Numbered from the stretch's first letter, positions 27,665 to 38,309 are shown. The stretch: 64,000 nucleotides of DNA from Mesodorylaimus sp. YZB2_4 (GCA_030248295.1 JASANH010001073.1:186001-250000), one strand, 5' to 3'. Program-made: numbers and translations. The notes: generated by a model from the letters alone, not told the origin.

Positions 27665-30600
27665 ATGGCAAAACTCTCGTGCAACTCTTCCAATGCGCCT
27701 CGTCGTGGCTACTCGAGCTTCATCTATCCGTCCATGATCCTCACGCTTCTGGTAGCTTTGTTCGGCATATATACGGCCTCGGGCATGAAAAAGATGCCAC
27801 CGCATCGAATCTTCGAGCAAGAACATTATGAAATCAAATCGTGTCTATCGGTCGATTTACAAGAACATGAACGCGTCGCGTGCCGTTTCTATGGTCTGAT
27901 GATCGACGCTGGTAGTACGGGAACACGCATTCATATCTTCGAATTCTCGCACGACACCAAAAATCCCGCATCACCGTTCAAATTGGAAAATGAAACTTTC
28001 ATGGAAGTGAAACCCGGTTTGTCGGATTTTGCGAATCGACCGAGCGAGGTGAGCCAGTTGCCCCGAAGGACTGCGCACAGAGGCCTATTCTAGGCTTTGA
28101 TTTGACTGATCTCCATCGTTTCTTTCAGGCCGGTCGTGCTATCCTCCCTTTGATCGAGAAAGCCAAATCAGTTGTACCAAAGAACCTTTGGCCGCACACA
28201 CCCTTAGCCTTAAAGGCGACAGCTGGCCTGCGACTGCTACCACCAGCCGAAGCTGAGGCGATTCTTGATCACGTAAGACATTTTTTAGTGAATTACGAAT
28301 CGATACTGATTCTGATTTAGTTTCAGATCGAGGAAGTGTTCTCGGAGTGTCCGTTCTTGGTCAACGATGAATCGGTGTCTGTGATGAGTGGCACGGACGA
28401 AGGAATCTTTGGTTGGTTCACTGTAAATTTCTTGTTGGATCGATTGGATTCGCTGTTGTTGAAGCCTGAAGGTACGATTCACTTTCGTGGTTCGATAGTG
28501 GAAAAGTGCATTCTTTTGTTATTTTAGTTCTGACCAGAGCCGTCAGCCAAAAATTGACTACGGCGGCACTGGATTTGGGTGGTGCATCGACCCAAGTCAC
28601 GTTTCGACCACTTTCCGACAACACCCTCTCGACTGCGCCAGTAGGCTTTTTGAAGGAAATCCGAATCTTCAATCAAACTGTACCTATCTATACTCACAGG
28701 TAAGGGCCGGGCTCAAGCTACTGCGATTGCTTTACTTTATAGCGCATACCGCAGATACGTCCAGCCCACGTGACCCCAACTCTCGGGTTGACTCGGGTAC
28801 TAAGGTGCTAGTCATGCCTGCTCTCTGGTTAGGTTCGAGCATACGAAGACTGAGCTGGCCTGCATGTACTTTAGTCGGCAGCTATACCTTATGCCAGTGC
28901 CAGAGGAGAGGAAGGGAAGTAGTGCTAGCTAGGTCACTGATAAGGTTATCACATCAGTGCAGTGTGTCAGCTTTGCATGTAAATACTGTCCTTGGCGCCC
29001 AAGATAAGAAGTAAGAGCTTCCTCGGGTTGGGCCAGCACGTGACTAACAAATATGTGGGCGTAAGATTTGGATTATGGTCCCGTCTCAGTCTATTGAGTC
29101 GACAGAAACTGATAAGCGACGCGCTGCACGTGCTTGGCATTAGTTGGCGCACGTGTCACTGTCTAACTGACACGATGATAGTGCGTGCGTGCGTAGGCTG
29201 CAGTAAAATATGGACAGGGACTTGACTGATGTCGTGCATGGAGTCTCTGTGCGAGCATATACTGTACTGCATGGTAAACCCAAAGTGTGAAGTGGAGGGA
29301 GGGTCTCTGGCGAGCGGTGAAAATTCCCAGGGCGGTAGCTGCGACAGAGCGTGTTGAGCGTGAAAAATATTCATATTTTTGATCAATGAGTTCATTGCGC
29401 TCTAAGTATGTGCAATAAAACTTCGCTTGCACAGATCTGTGTTGCTCCCCACTGCCGGAGGAAATGTGAATGATTCATAAATGCATTCATTCCCTTCCGT
29501 TTCAGTTACCTGGGCAATGGTCTTATTGCAACTCGATTGAGTATCCTTCGTTTGAACAATAACGCTCAGAATGTGCAACGGAAAATGATGGACACGACAT
29601 GCTTGCCTCCGGAGTACACCATTCACTGGAACTATAGCAATAATTTATACACTGTCAGGTAAGGATGGAAATCAGTGCCTTCGGGAGTACTAGAGTCAGA
29701 ACAATAAGTTTTGCAGGGGTGGCCAAAACTATGGTTACGAACAATGTGCGACAGAAGTTCGTAAATGGATCGTGAAGAGCGAGATCAATCAGCCAGTTGA
29801 ACTGGTCAAAAGAGATATCTATGCCTTTGGTTATTACTTCGATCGAATCAATCAAGCGGGTGTTGTGCAAGACGACGTGCATGGCGGATACGCCAACGTA
29901 ACTCATGTGGAGCAGGCTGCGAGGAAAGGTGAGTGGTGTATGCAAACATTTCTCAGAGGGTGGGGATGGTTAGAGTTGGTTGCAAAATAAGGGCGGGATA
30001 GCTGCTATTGCTGCAGTGGAGTTACAGAGTTGTCACCATACTGATTGGTGGTTAGATGAGGCTAGAAGTGTGCGCAAGACTAGCAGGTACAAGTGCTGAG
30101 TTTGCCTGGCACATTGTCAAAGTGAGCGGGAAGAGGAGAAAACAATCGTACAGGAAGGATGGGTGTCTGGGCAAACAAATGCACGTTGACGGAGCGCAAA
30201 GTGCTGAGCTAGCTGAAAACGAACAGGGTCAGGTTGGCGGCCAGGTGGTGAGTTTTGAGATGGCAGGAAGGTTCAAGAATGTATTGTTCTGAGAGTCGAC
30301 AGCACACTGGAGGTGGCTTGTGGATACAGCTAGTTAGGAACACCTGTGCAAATGAAGAGAAAAGGTGGGCGGAGTTCGAGGACTCTTGACAGAGAGTTCA
30401 ATAAAGCTGTTAGACTTCTTTGAGGCCCCTGAGTTAGATGTTTCAAAGTTTAAAAAATGTTAACAATTGGCTTGGGGACAAGAGAGGAGACGTGTTAAAA
30501 AAGAACGCCTGAGGAATTAGGCGGGGGTCGTGTCATAACTCCAATCTTCATCGCCAGTTGATTGTGCATGTAAAACATTTAAAAAAACGCATGCACTCGA

Positions 30601-31058
30601 GGGGCCGTCTCCAGTAGCCTTACACCAGTTGTTTTTTCAGCGTGTGCAAGGACGGAATTCGGCCCTGAACATTGGCAGCCGTGGCAATGCATGGATCTGA
30701 CCTATATCTACTCATTGTTAGCTTTTGGATACAATCTCCCTCAAGATAAACCTATCTTTGTGAGTTATCCTAGGTGTACGGTATTTTTTATGAAATGGTC
30801 CTTTACAACATATATTTTTAGTTCGCCAAGAAATTTAGGGATATGGAAGTGAGCTGGGCGCTGGGCGCATCTTATCACTTATTGAACACATATCACGAAT
30901 CGGGCACTTTGAAACATTCAGCTGGTTTCCGCGATTACAAGGGTCATCGGACGTTTGGTCAATACTCGGACATGATGGTCAATGCTGGTCACTATATGTG
31001 TTCCAGGATGTACTACGGCCTCACTTCTCTCATGTCGTACTTTCAGTTGCTGGCGTAG
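27665..31058 (+). CDS. ENTPD5: Ectonucleoside triphosphate diphosphohydrolase, ENTPD5/6 type (GDA1/CD39 family), complete 8-exon gene
   Basis: Exons: 27665-28048, 28129-28272, 28327-28471, 28528-28699, 29506-29658, 29717-29928, 30641-30759, 30822-31058, joining in phase to 521 residues. These enzymes hydrolyse nucleoside di- and triphosphates; ENTPD5/6-type members act in the ER/Golgi lumen or are secreted, clearing UDP/GDP made by glycosyltransferases. The apyrase-conserved regions are present in order: DAGSTGTR (ACR1), KATAGLRLL (ACR2), [10 protein letters not shown] (ACR3), [10 protein letters not shown] (ACR4) and [12 protein letters not shown] (ACR5). Residues about 20-40 form a hydrophobic signal-anchor, and there is no C-terminal membrane span comparable to CD39, which with the motif detail points to ENTPD5/6 rather than ENTPD1-3. 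The protein continues about 50 residues past the [10 protein letters not shown] motif that ends human family members. ENTPD5 and ENTPD6 cannot be separated by eye. Confidence 0.93.
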
Positions 31059-31577
31059 GATATTCTCGGTCTCAGGGTTGGATGGGCGGGGTTACTTACA
31101 AGCAATGTACTTGGTCTGTGGTCGTCTCGGGTGGGTCAGTATTGCATTTTGATGTGTATTTTTATGTATTCCACTCCTATTCGAGATATTCTTAGCTCAT
31201 CAATCAACGATGTGTATCGGAACAGGTGAGGTGGCCTTTGTGTCTTTCACACGTTTGGGGGCATTTACACATTCACTGTGTCATGCATTTCCTGAATAGC
31301 ACTTTCTATTGCGTTCTGTAGTGTTTTACGTGCTTTCTACCTTTGGTGTGCGTGTAGATGTCATGCAGTTCCATGTACGAGGTTCGATTTTAAAAAAGGT
31401 AGATTATATTGACTTTAAAATGGTAACAGACCGAGAAAACAAGAAGATTCGAATGAAGAAATAAAAGATGCTTTACTTGCGGACTTTGTTTTAAAAAATG
31501 AGTCTTCTCCGTCTTCAGAAACTGGATGGAACCCTGTTGGAAATTTATCTCTTTTAAAAACGAGCAGTAGAAACACG

Positions 31578-31628
31578 AAAAAATTTGGAACGCTTCACGA
31601 ATTTGCGTGTCATCCTTGCGCAGGGGCC

Positions 31629-31668
<40 letters not shown>

Positions 31669-31681
31669 CCATGGAATGGAC
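31578..31681 (-). ncRNA. U6: U6 spliceosomal snRNA gene
   Basis: The minus strand matches U6 from ATATACTAAAATTGGAACGA through the ACAGAGA box, ATTAGCATGG-CCCC, GCGCAAGGATGACACGCAAA and the 3' tail, ending in a six-T pol III terminator at 31583-31578. The core is intact by eye. The 5' hairpin differs from the vertebrate sequence but still pairs: GTCCAT-TCC-ATGGAC. A TATA-like TATATAAAC lies about 22-30 bases upstream (31702-31711), as expected for a type 3 pol III promoter, so this copy is likely transcribed. U6 forms the catalytic core of the spliceosome with U2 and U4/U5. Confidence 0.95.
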
Positions 31682-31701
31682 GGCAGAAGCGGTTTGCGTC
31701 C

Positions 31702-31711
31702 GTTTATATAC
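31702..31711 (-). promoter_or_regulatory. TATA box of the U6 gene
   Basis: TATATAAACG reads on the minus strand about 22-30 bases before the U6 5' end, the spacing used by pol III type 3 promoters. The proximal sequence element expected further upstream (about 31725-31750) cannot be recognised without knowing the lineage-specific motif. Confidence 0.65.
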
Positions 31712-32698
31712 AAGCGATAATTCTGAAACCTCAGCTGAACGGGTTGCAAAGAGTGCGGGAATTCAAATTTTGAAGTGAAATTTCTCAGTGATGATAGATT
31801 GATTGGCAAAGTTTAGAACAAGATTTTGCAGAAATTATATCACAAACAAAAATCAAAGAAAATTTAGGGTCTTGAGTTGACATATGATTAAGAATCTAAA
31901 GAAATTATTTTACGGAGGGCGAGGATTAAATCGTGTCGAGACCAGAGTCTCTGCTTATGGCAACTCCGATGATGCGCTGTGTGAATAATGTAAGTATTAC
32001 GCACCAGCTTAAGCAATATTCATTACCGACCAACGACATTTTACCGAAAAAAAATTTCGACCAGAATGTATGAAATATTAATTTGCAAGTTCAAAAATAA
32101 TATAGATAATTTGCTTCAATCTTTCAGAACTTGCTTGCGTGACTCCTGAATTTAAAGAGGTGAGAAATACAAAAGATTGGACTTGAGACTGCGGAGGAAA
32201 GCGCAGTCTTCTTATATTAAACGTTTTTCATGGAAAGAAGCGCTAATGTCTTGTGTGTCGTGACTTGGAGAAAAGGTTTTTCAAAAGGTATCGTATTCAT
32301 TCATTTTTCACTCGATCTTTAGCAGTTTAATAGGTGTTTATAATCATAACAGAGAATCTTTTGCATGATAAGGCATTGGCAATGTAAATTCTGTTGATTT
32401 CATTGTTGTTTCTCTAAGCAGAGGAAGTCGTGGCCACGGAAGTTGCTCGTGTTTGAGTAGTCTTGATAATAAAAAGGATGGAGAAAGATGATTGAAAGTT
32501 TCAAGTGTTTCCCGTCGTTTTCAGATCTAGACTTCTTGGAGATGTCAGCCGCTCGACAAATTTGCCAGGATCAGTAGCGGACATCGAACAACGAAAGTCA
32601 CAGCTACAGTATTGGTTCGGTGGCTCTTTCGGCTGAGTACTTGGTATGTATGTATACCTTATATTTTTTGAAGATCTGGCTTCTGGGGCACGAAAACT

Positions 32699-32766
32699 TA
32701 CATGATGACTGCATAGTTCACCTGAATTTCTTTTGACGACTAATTTTCCATCACTGTCTGATTTGA
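32699..32766 (+). ncRNA. C/D snoRNA, U80-like copy 1
   Basis: Box C ATGATGA at 32702-32708, D' CTGA after GCATAGTTCAC, C'-like TGACGAC, and D CTGA at 32758-32761. The D' guide GCATAGTTCACC is the complement of GGTGAACTATGC, a conserved 28S rRNA segment targeted by U80/U77. The guide before box D differs from copies 2 and 3, so this copy may have lost or changed its second target. Confidence 0.8.
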
Positions 32767-33117
32767 TGAACTATCTAACTTTCAGAAAGTCTCTTTCTCT
32801 CGGCTAGCTTTTATTATTTTTTAGGTCGCAAGGCGAGGAATGGACGGAAAACAATGGCTGTGCGTTTCTAACTCATCAGTTGGATGGCGCCTTCTAAAAG
32901 CGGTGAGAGAAATTAGTGGTGTTTGTCGGCTACAGCATCCGAGACTTGGGTAGTAGCCCTGGTCCCCCTCCCAGGCCCCCATGGGAAAGCCAAAGAAAAT
33001 CCCTGACCTCTGTCCAGACATATGAACAGCCGGGCAGCCGGGAAGGACTTCCCTTCCCTTCCCTAGGCTTTCGACCCCCCCCGCCGGGGGCTAGGTTTCG
33101 GATGCTGGGCTGGGATT

Positions 33118-33203
33118 TCTGTTGATGATGATAACCGTAGATGTCTGTGTATGTGTCTGAATCACATTGTGGAATACACCATGTTGCCTTCCTTCTGAGG
33201 TCG
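33118..33203 (+). ncRNA. C/D snoRNA, SNORD83-like copy 1
   Basis: Box C TTGATGA at about 33122-33128 and box D CTGA at 33195-33198. The ten bases before D, TGCCTTCCTT, complement 18S rRNA AAGGAAGGCA, placing the fifth base opposite the A methylated in human 18S (A468, SNORD83) and yeast (A420, snR52). The 5' half differs from the other two copies. Confidence 0.8.
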
Positions 33204-33404
33204 TGTAACACGCGTTCCTGCCCCCCTCGTTCATTATCAGTGATGGCATTCTTTGTCGTTTTAGGCCATACAAACGATTAAATTGTTCAGAGTGACTGGT
33301 ACTCGACAATGACATGTAACAGGTATGTTGTGTGCATGTGTTCAGCCAAGGAGAATCCAAGGAGGCCTTTGTGGCAGAATCGCCACTCGAGTGCTTGACT
33401 AATT

Positions 33405-33478
33405 GAAAATGATGACATGAATACCCCCGTCAGATAGTGCCTGACGATTGGCACTGTTCCTCTTGTTGCCTGAATGTA
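33405..33478 (+). ncRNA. C/D snoRNA, third type copy 1
   Basis: Box C ATGATGA at 33409-33415, internal CTGACGAT as C', and D CTGA at 33470-33473. The segment GAATACCCCCGTC before the internal box complements GACGGGGGTATTC, close to a conserved 18S rRNA stretch (GACGGGGGCATTC), with a G-U pair. A partner snoRNA in other animals was not identified. Confidence 0.75.
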
Positions 33479-33658
33479 CTGCATCTCTCGCCGTTAGAAT
33501 ATGTCCATTATGGGTAATAAGATTTTGAGCTGGTTTTTGTTTCAGGTGAACTGAACTGCTGGACGCCCGCGTGAAGTAGGACACTGCGATTGGCGCCATC
33601 GAGAGATTGGGAGCAAGATCAGGTACGATATACTTCAAGTTGAGACGCGTCAATGCAA

Positions 33659-33725
33659 GAATGTGATGACTGCATAGTTCAGCTGAGAGTCTCTGACGAC
33701 CATCTTTCGCTCCTATCTGAATATT
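33659..33725 (+). ncRNA. SNORD80: C/D snoRNA, U80-like copy 2 (SNORD80)
   Basis: Box C GTGATGA at 33663-33669, D' CTGA after GCATAGTTCAG, C' CTGACGAC, and D CTGA at 33717-33720 preceded by CTTTCGCTCCTAT. Both guides match human U80, which carries ATAGTTCAG and CTTTCGCTCCTATCTGA and directs two 2'-O-methylations in 28S rRNA. In mammals U80 is hosted by GAS5. Confidence 0.88.
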
Positions 33726-33881
33726 TTCATGGTATGACTGCACCAGGCTGTCGAGTCCACGTGACTAATTACAGTATCTCGTTTTGTAGACCTCATGCCG
33801 CCTGATGATTTGTGTGACGTCTGATCCAAGGCTGATAAAGGTGAGTTCTTTGTGTGGCAATAAATAAGGGTATGGGTGTAG

Positions 33882-33959
33882 CGAGATGATGAAACCCATG
33901 GATGCCTGTATCTGAATCTGACTGTTGAATAGTCCCATGTTGCCTTCCTTCTGACACCT
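33882..33959 (+). ncRNA. C/D snoRNA, SNORD83-like copy 2
   Basis: Box C ATGATGA at 33886-33892, D CTGA at 33951-33954, and the D guide CCCATGTTGCCTTCCTT as in copy 3. An internal CATGGATGCCTGTA before a CTGA is shared with copy 3 and could be a second guide; its target was not identified. Confidence 0.82.
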
Positions 33960-34145
33960 TTTCTAACCCGTTTTGGAGTGCCATTTTTGACGGACTTCAA
34001 CTTCCATCTTTTTTTCCAGGCCTCGAGTCTGCACTCGATCGTTCGGACAATTCGACTTTTTTGGATGGAACAATGAAAATTGCGCTGAAAGGTCACGTTG
34101 GCTTCAATTATGGTATGTGAAAGTTTTTTTTATTGATGGAATCTG

Positions 34146-34222
34146 CGACATGATGACATGAATACCCCCGTCAGAGCTAAGCACTGACGATTGGTTTTGT
34201 TCCTCTTTCTAATCTGATGCCG
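34146..34222 (+). ncRNA. C/D snoRNA, third type copy 2
   Basis: Box C ATGATGA at 34150-34156, the shared GAATACCCCCGTC, internal CTGACGAT, and D CTGA at 34214-34217. The sequence between C' and D keeps only TGTTCCTCTT in common with copy 1, so the conserved guide is the one upstream of the internal box. Confidence 0.75.
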
Positions 34223-34401
34223 CCGTCTGTCTGGGTTGGGTATGCTGTACTATCATGCCCTATTCGCATTCAATCCTTTTTAGCACGAGTTCATTCGGAA
34301 AGCATTGATCGAATTTTGAAGACCTCGGAGACCTGTCACCTTGCACGGAAAAGGTAAGCGACGCACTGGTTTTATTTGTTGCATAGAGCAGGTATGACAG
34401 G

Positions 34402-34468
34402 GAAAGTGATGACTGCATAGTTCAGCTGAAACGATCTGACGACTAACTTTCGCTCCTATCTGATATAT
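34402..34468 (+). ncRNA. SNORD80: C/D snoRNA, U80-like copy 3 (SNORD80)
   Basis: Box C GTGATGA at 34406-34412, the guide GCATAGTTCAG before D', CTGACGAC as C', and CTTTCGCTCCTATCTGA with D at 34460-34463. Both guides are the same as in copy 2, so this copy should be able to direct both U80 sites. Confidence 0.88.
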
Positions 34469-34619
34469 AGCAACAATGAAATATTCTCAGGGTGCTTTTT
34501 AGGTTTTAAATAAAGTCTACCGTTTTAGGTCCCTGGCGCTGGAGTTGTCCATTGAAGAATGTATGGATATCAAGCAGCACGAGGTAAGACCAGGCGCATG
34601 TTGGAGAGATGAGAGTACC

Positions 34620-34697
34620 TGCTGTGATGAATCGCATGGATGCCTGTGCCTGAAATATTCTGTGGATTAGACCCATGTTGCCTTCCTTCTGAGAAAA
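34620..34697 (+). ncRNA. C/D snoRNA, SNORD83-like copy 3
   Basis: Box C GTGATGA at 34624-34630, D CTGA at 34689-34692, guide CCCATGTTGCCTTCCTT. It lies in the last intron, 60-65 bases before the terminal exon acceptor, like the other copies. Confidence 0.82.
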
Positions 34698-35261
34698 ATA
34701 AGATCAAATTTCGAAGAGTAAATTGTTTTCGAAATTTTAGTTGAATTTTTGTTTCAGATGCGCTTATAATTTGACGAAATGTGAAAAGCTAGTGTTTTGT
34801 TACCGTGGACAGTATTTACTGTTGGCGCTCACCAGCGGAAAACATGCTTTCGAATAAAGAATAGCGATTCTTTGGAAGAAGATGGGATCGCAATTAAGAT
34901 TTGGAAAGGTTGATGATGATCTCTGAAATACTGTGGGAAGCGGAAATTTCTTTTTACGGATATCTCTTTACGAAGTAGATCTAAGTTATTTTTTTGACTT
35001 TATCCCCCACCCCAGGGGTGAAAGCATTGGCATTTAAGCCTTGAAACAGCCACAGCAGTGCGTTTTACGAACTTCAATGTCAGATCACTTCTCGCTGCAA
35101 GGCTGCTTCATGTTCATCCAGGCAAGCTGGAGCCCACAACCCAAACTAGTGAAGGCGTGCTGAGCAGTGTGGTTACGGTTATCCATGAAGGAGAGGGCTG
35201 GTTTCAGTACTTGAGCCTTATGCTGTATCAGCAGAACAGGAATGACAGGTACTCTTTCACC

Positions 35262-35400
35262 GCATCACCAAGCCCTTATGCACTCGAGGGTGAAGACACG
35301 CATTACATTGCACACGAAATGAGTTACCGGCCGCGAGTCGCCCTTACCTGCCATCAGCGTGCGGGCAGACGCCTAACTCACCAAGCCATGAGGCCTTAAT
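35262..35400 (-). repeat. tRNA-derived SINE
   Basis: On the minus strand: GGCCTCATGGCTTGG, TTAGGCGTCTGCC, then CGAGTCGC-type B-box remnant and a tail with TTCACCCTCGAGTGC. It is the same family as the copy at 44804-44972. Confidence 0.8.
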
Positions 35401-36278
35401 CATATGTACCATTTTCGTGTATATTCCTAACCATTTGAAAGACGCAATGCTTTTTCAAACAATTTTGGGTTCAATTATCTGAGTCAGTTGAATCAAAGCT
35501 GAAACGCGAGGTGCCGTGCCCCCAAAGGTGCGTATTTTATTGTAAAAATCCTAGTTTTTGACGAAAAGGTTAGCCCAGCCGCCGTACTCTAACCAAATGC
35601 AAGGCAAAGGAGGTTGGCTTGGCTCCCTCGACGGCACATACTTGGGTGGGCTATACTTTCCTTGATGCGATATATCTACGTTTATGTTGCGCTCAGGGCT
35701 GGGGTGACCATCGCACTCACGCACTTACCCTTTACATATACATGGGGCCGATTCTTTGTGGGATTTTATTATTGTGTTCCACCATAGGCTGGTACCCACG
35801 GGAATAAACTTATTCGTACTTTGGAGGAAAGCTATACGACTCCCTTCCGTTACCTTGAACCTAGTTGTGGAACAGTGAGACTTGCTGCAGTGAGATTGCA
35901 CCTGTCGTGACTAGACCCCGGATTGGGTCGGGCCGGGCCGGGTTCAAAGAGGGCTAAACGGACAAAAAAAGCGATTTTGCAAGTTCCTATTATCAGTTAC
36001 AGAAACCGTCTCATATCTGTTCACCTGCAGGATTTGCAGACTTTGCTTTATGCATGCTCGCATAAAGTCTTGCATTCCCTCGTATTTATTCTGCATAACT
36101 TCCAAGAATGTCAAACAAATTGTAAGATGTGACAGTGCCAAATTTTTTGAGTGATTTTTGCATAAGTAAAGGCCCAGAGCCATTCTCATTATCATTGGTT
36201 TTCCTAGCTGCACTCAGTTTCTCTTCCAGCTTTGCACAAACAGCCGAAAACAGCTCGCGAGGTTCAGACAAGGCGGTC
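35401..36278. other. Intergenic sequence, nothing recognised
   Basis: No gene or bounded element seen. The 36000-36120 part (GTTACAGAAACC, TTCCAAGAATGTCA) is similar to 44480-44610, so it is probably an unnamed interspersed repeat. Confidence 0.4.
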
Positions 36279-36543
36279 ATTTGAAAACTGAATTATAACT
36301 GATTATAAAAAATCTTAGTTACAGTCAACTTCAGTTTAGATGAAAAGATTCAGTTTCACTTTCAGATACACTTGACTGCATAAAAGATTTACTTAAGTGA
36401 TATCTGTTGTCTGAATAAATGATTAAAAAGAGAAAAAGATTAGAGAAAAAGAAGAGAAGAAAATAGAAAAGTATTACCTGAATTAAAAAAGTTCAGTTAA
36501 CTGATAAAATCAGTTTCAGTTTCAGTTAACTGTATTAACGCTA
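36279..36543. mobile_element. Short element of the CAGTTAACTG family
   Basis: AT-rich, with several ACTGAAACTGATTTTA and CAGTTAACTG units, ending ACTGTATTAACGCTA. The same end motif (ACTGTA then about four bases then CGCTA) terminates the elements at 8784-10117 and 38310-39193. It has no coding sequence. Confidence 0.6.
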
Positions 36544-36639
36544 CTTGGGCAGCATATATGCTCAAGGTCTTAGGAGCTCATACCTCAATGATCGAATGAA
36601 AGCTAATCGACTTATTTCAAATCACGAAAATGATGTGCC

Positions 36640-36870
36640 ACGCCGCTGCTGACCGCCATTGATCTTTTTTCCGCAGATGGGAGAATTTTTAATGTCGATC
36701 AAGTCCACAACCATCAGAACGATAGATAATTGTTGCCATAGAGTCGAAGAACCCCCGCAAACATGAAATTTATCAGTCGGTAACATTTCCTTGCGTCTGT
36801 GATGGTTTGGGCTGGAGTTTGCCCGACTGGCAAGACCCCATTTGTGGATCATCTCATTCTTTATTCATTG
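36640..36870 (+). pseudogene. Tc1/mariner-like transposase fragment
   Basis: In plus-strand frames the motifs FNVDQVHNHQNDR and VMVWAGVCPTGKTP appear, matching the catalytic core of mariner-type transposases (the FxVDxxxNxQNDR and VMVWAAxxxxGKTPL blocks). Stops and frame changes lie between them, so it is a dead fragment. It is unrelated in orientation to the HTH fragment at 39194-39419. Confidence 0.75.
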
Positions 36871-37179
36871 ATCAAACACTTGACAGTGCACTCGAGGACC
36901 AAGAAACACGAATTTGAAAACATAAGTCAAATAAACGTCATATTACGCAAAATCATGACTAAGTTTTTATATGAGTGCGAAACCGTGAATAAGTTCCCCA
37001 TGCAATGTCTAAAGGCACATCATTCCATAATGTAATTGAAGAATGAATAAAACTGCTTTTATGACTCGAAGTTGGTCCTGGACACGATAAGGTGGTGATC
37101 GACATCGCCCAGCCTCTTACTCACACGTACATTACCATCCTTATGAATAAAAGGCTGATTCCCGAAATCATGAAATCCA

Positions 37180-38290
37180 TGATAAAACTTATAAAACTGG
37201 CACAGAAACGCTTCCTATGTTCAGCCAAAGATAGCCAGCCTGCCCTTTCCAATCCAGTCTCATAAGAAATGGTAAAATCGAAATACAATCGAAGTGCATA
37301 ATACTGCGCTCGAGTTCAGCTATGTCCACACAACCATATTCTAAAATTGATCGAATACACGCAATGTACACTGAGCTAAAAACAGATGGATGAGCACTCC
37401 TACCAAGTTTACGCCTGAGAGCACCAATCATGTTCATACACTTTCGAACCACGATGGAAATATGCTCAGAAAATTTCAGATCATCAGAAAATACAACGCC
37501 CAAGTAAGTTACCTTGTCGTAAAAATCCAACTTATGTCCACATGAGAACAAGTCTGGCAGCTGATGGATTTTGTTGTGCCCATATCGAAAAATAATAGCT
37601 TGTGATTTCGAAGGATTGAAATTCAAACCAGCTTGGCTGACCCATGACGATATAAAATCAATGATCGGCACTACCTCGGCGCCATTCAAAGTCCTCAGAG
37701 GAACGAATAGTCCAGTGTCGTCGGCATATGCTTGCAGTAGAAACTGGAAATTGGGCCTTGAATCGATGAAGCAGAGAATCGATGTACGCGACGAATAGTG
37801 TTGGTATCAAGATACTTCCCTGTGGCACACCAGAAACCACCTTTCTGGGTTGGGATAAACATCCATCAACGGCGGCACATTGAGATCGATCAGACAAGCA
37901 GGAATTTAGCCACCGAACGAGCTTTGACGGCAATCGATGATCAGTAAGACAATTCAATAATAAGACGTGTGAAACTTGGTCGAAAGCCTTCTGGAGGTCG
38001 AGAAAAGCGCCGACAACGGACTTGGTATCTTTCGAAGTGAGTCAGGAATGAATTGACTAGCAGAGATCAGAGCGCTGTTGGTTCTACGACGTTTGCAAAA
38101 TCCATGTTGGTTGGGCGATATCGATAAATACGAGCGTATCAGTCGATCGACGCGTCGCTCCAATAGTTTTGACAGGATCGATAACAGCGAAATCGGGTTG
38201 TAGGATTTGATCAGACTTTTGTCGCCAGGTTTAGGTATGGCAGTGATCTTGGCACACTTTCAAGAATTAGGAAATCGTTCCTCTTGTATT
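37180..38290 (-). pseudogene. Non-LTR retrotransposon reverse transcriptase fragment
   Basis: The minus strand carries reverse transcriptase blocks in several frames: LLERRVDRLI and NQHGFCKRRRTNSAL, LDLQKAFDQVSHVLL, VSGVPQGSILIPTLF (QG-S motif), AYADDTGLF (the catalytic YADD), and SQAGLNFNPSKSQAI with YLGV downstream. This is the palm-thumb order of a jockey/CR1-type LINE. At least two frame changes separate the blocks and neither endonuclease nor ORF1 is present, so it is 5' truncated and dead. Confidence 0.9.
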
Positions 38291-38309
38291 GATCGGTTGA
38301 AGAGCAGCC

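Larger units (their letters stand above)
32128..34875 (+). ncRNA. snoRNA host gene: spliced non-coding transcript with eight intronic C/D snoRNAs
   Basis: Exons supported by GT-AG borders: 32128-32159, 32525-32643, 32825-32902, 33265-33322, 33546-33622, 33790-33840, 34020-34112, 34284-34353, 34529-34583 and a terminal exon from 34758 with AATAAA at 34853-34858. A first exon may end at 31988. The exons share no open frame and are mostly 50-120 bases. Each intron from the one starting at 32644 onward carries exactly one C/D-box RNA, ending a roughly constant distance before the next acceptor. This is the architecture of GAS5 and UHG-type host genes, in which introns are processed into snoRNAs and the exons are discarded by decay. 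The order is U80-like, SNORD83-like, third type, repeated, ending after a third U80-like and SNORD83-like pair. I saw no convincing snoRNA in the 32160-32524 intron, only an 8-bp perfect hairpin at 32186-32209. Confidence 0.85.
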
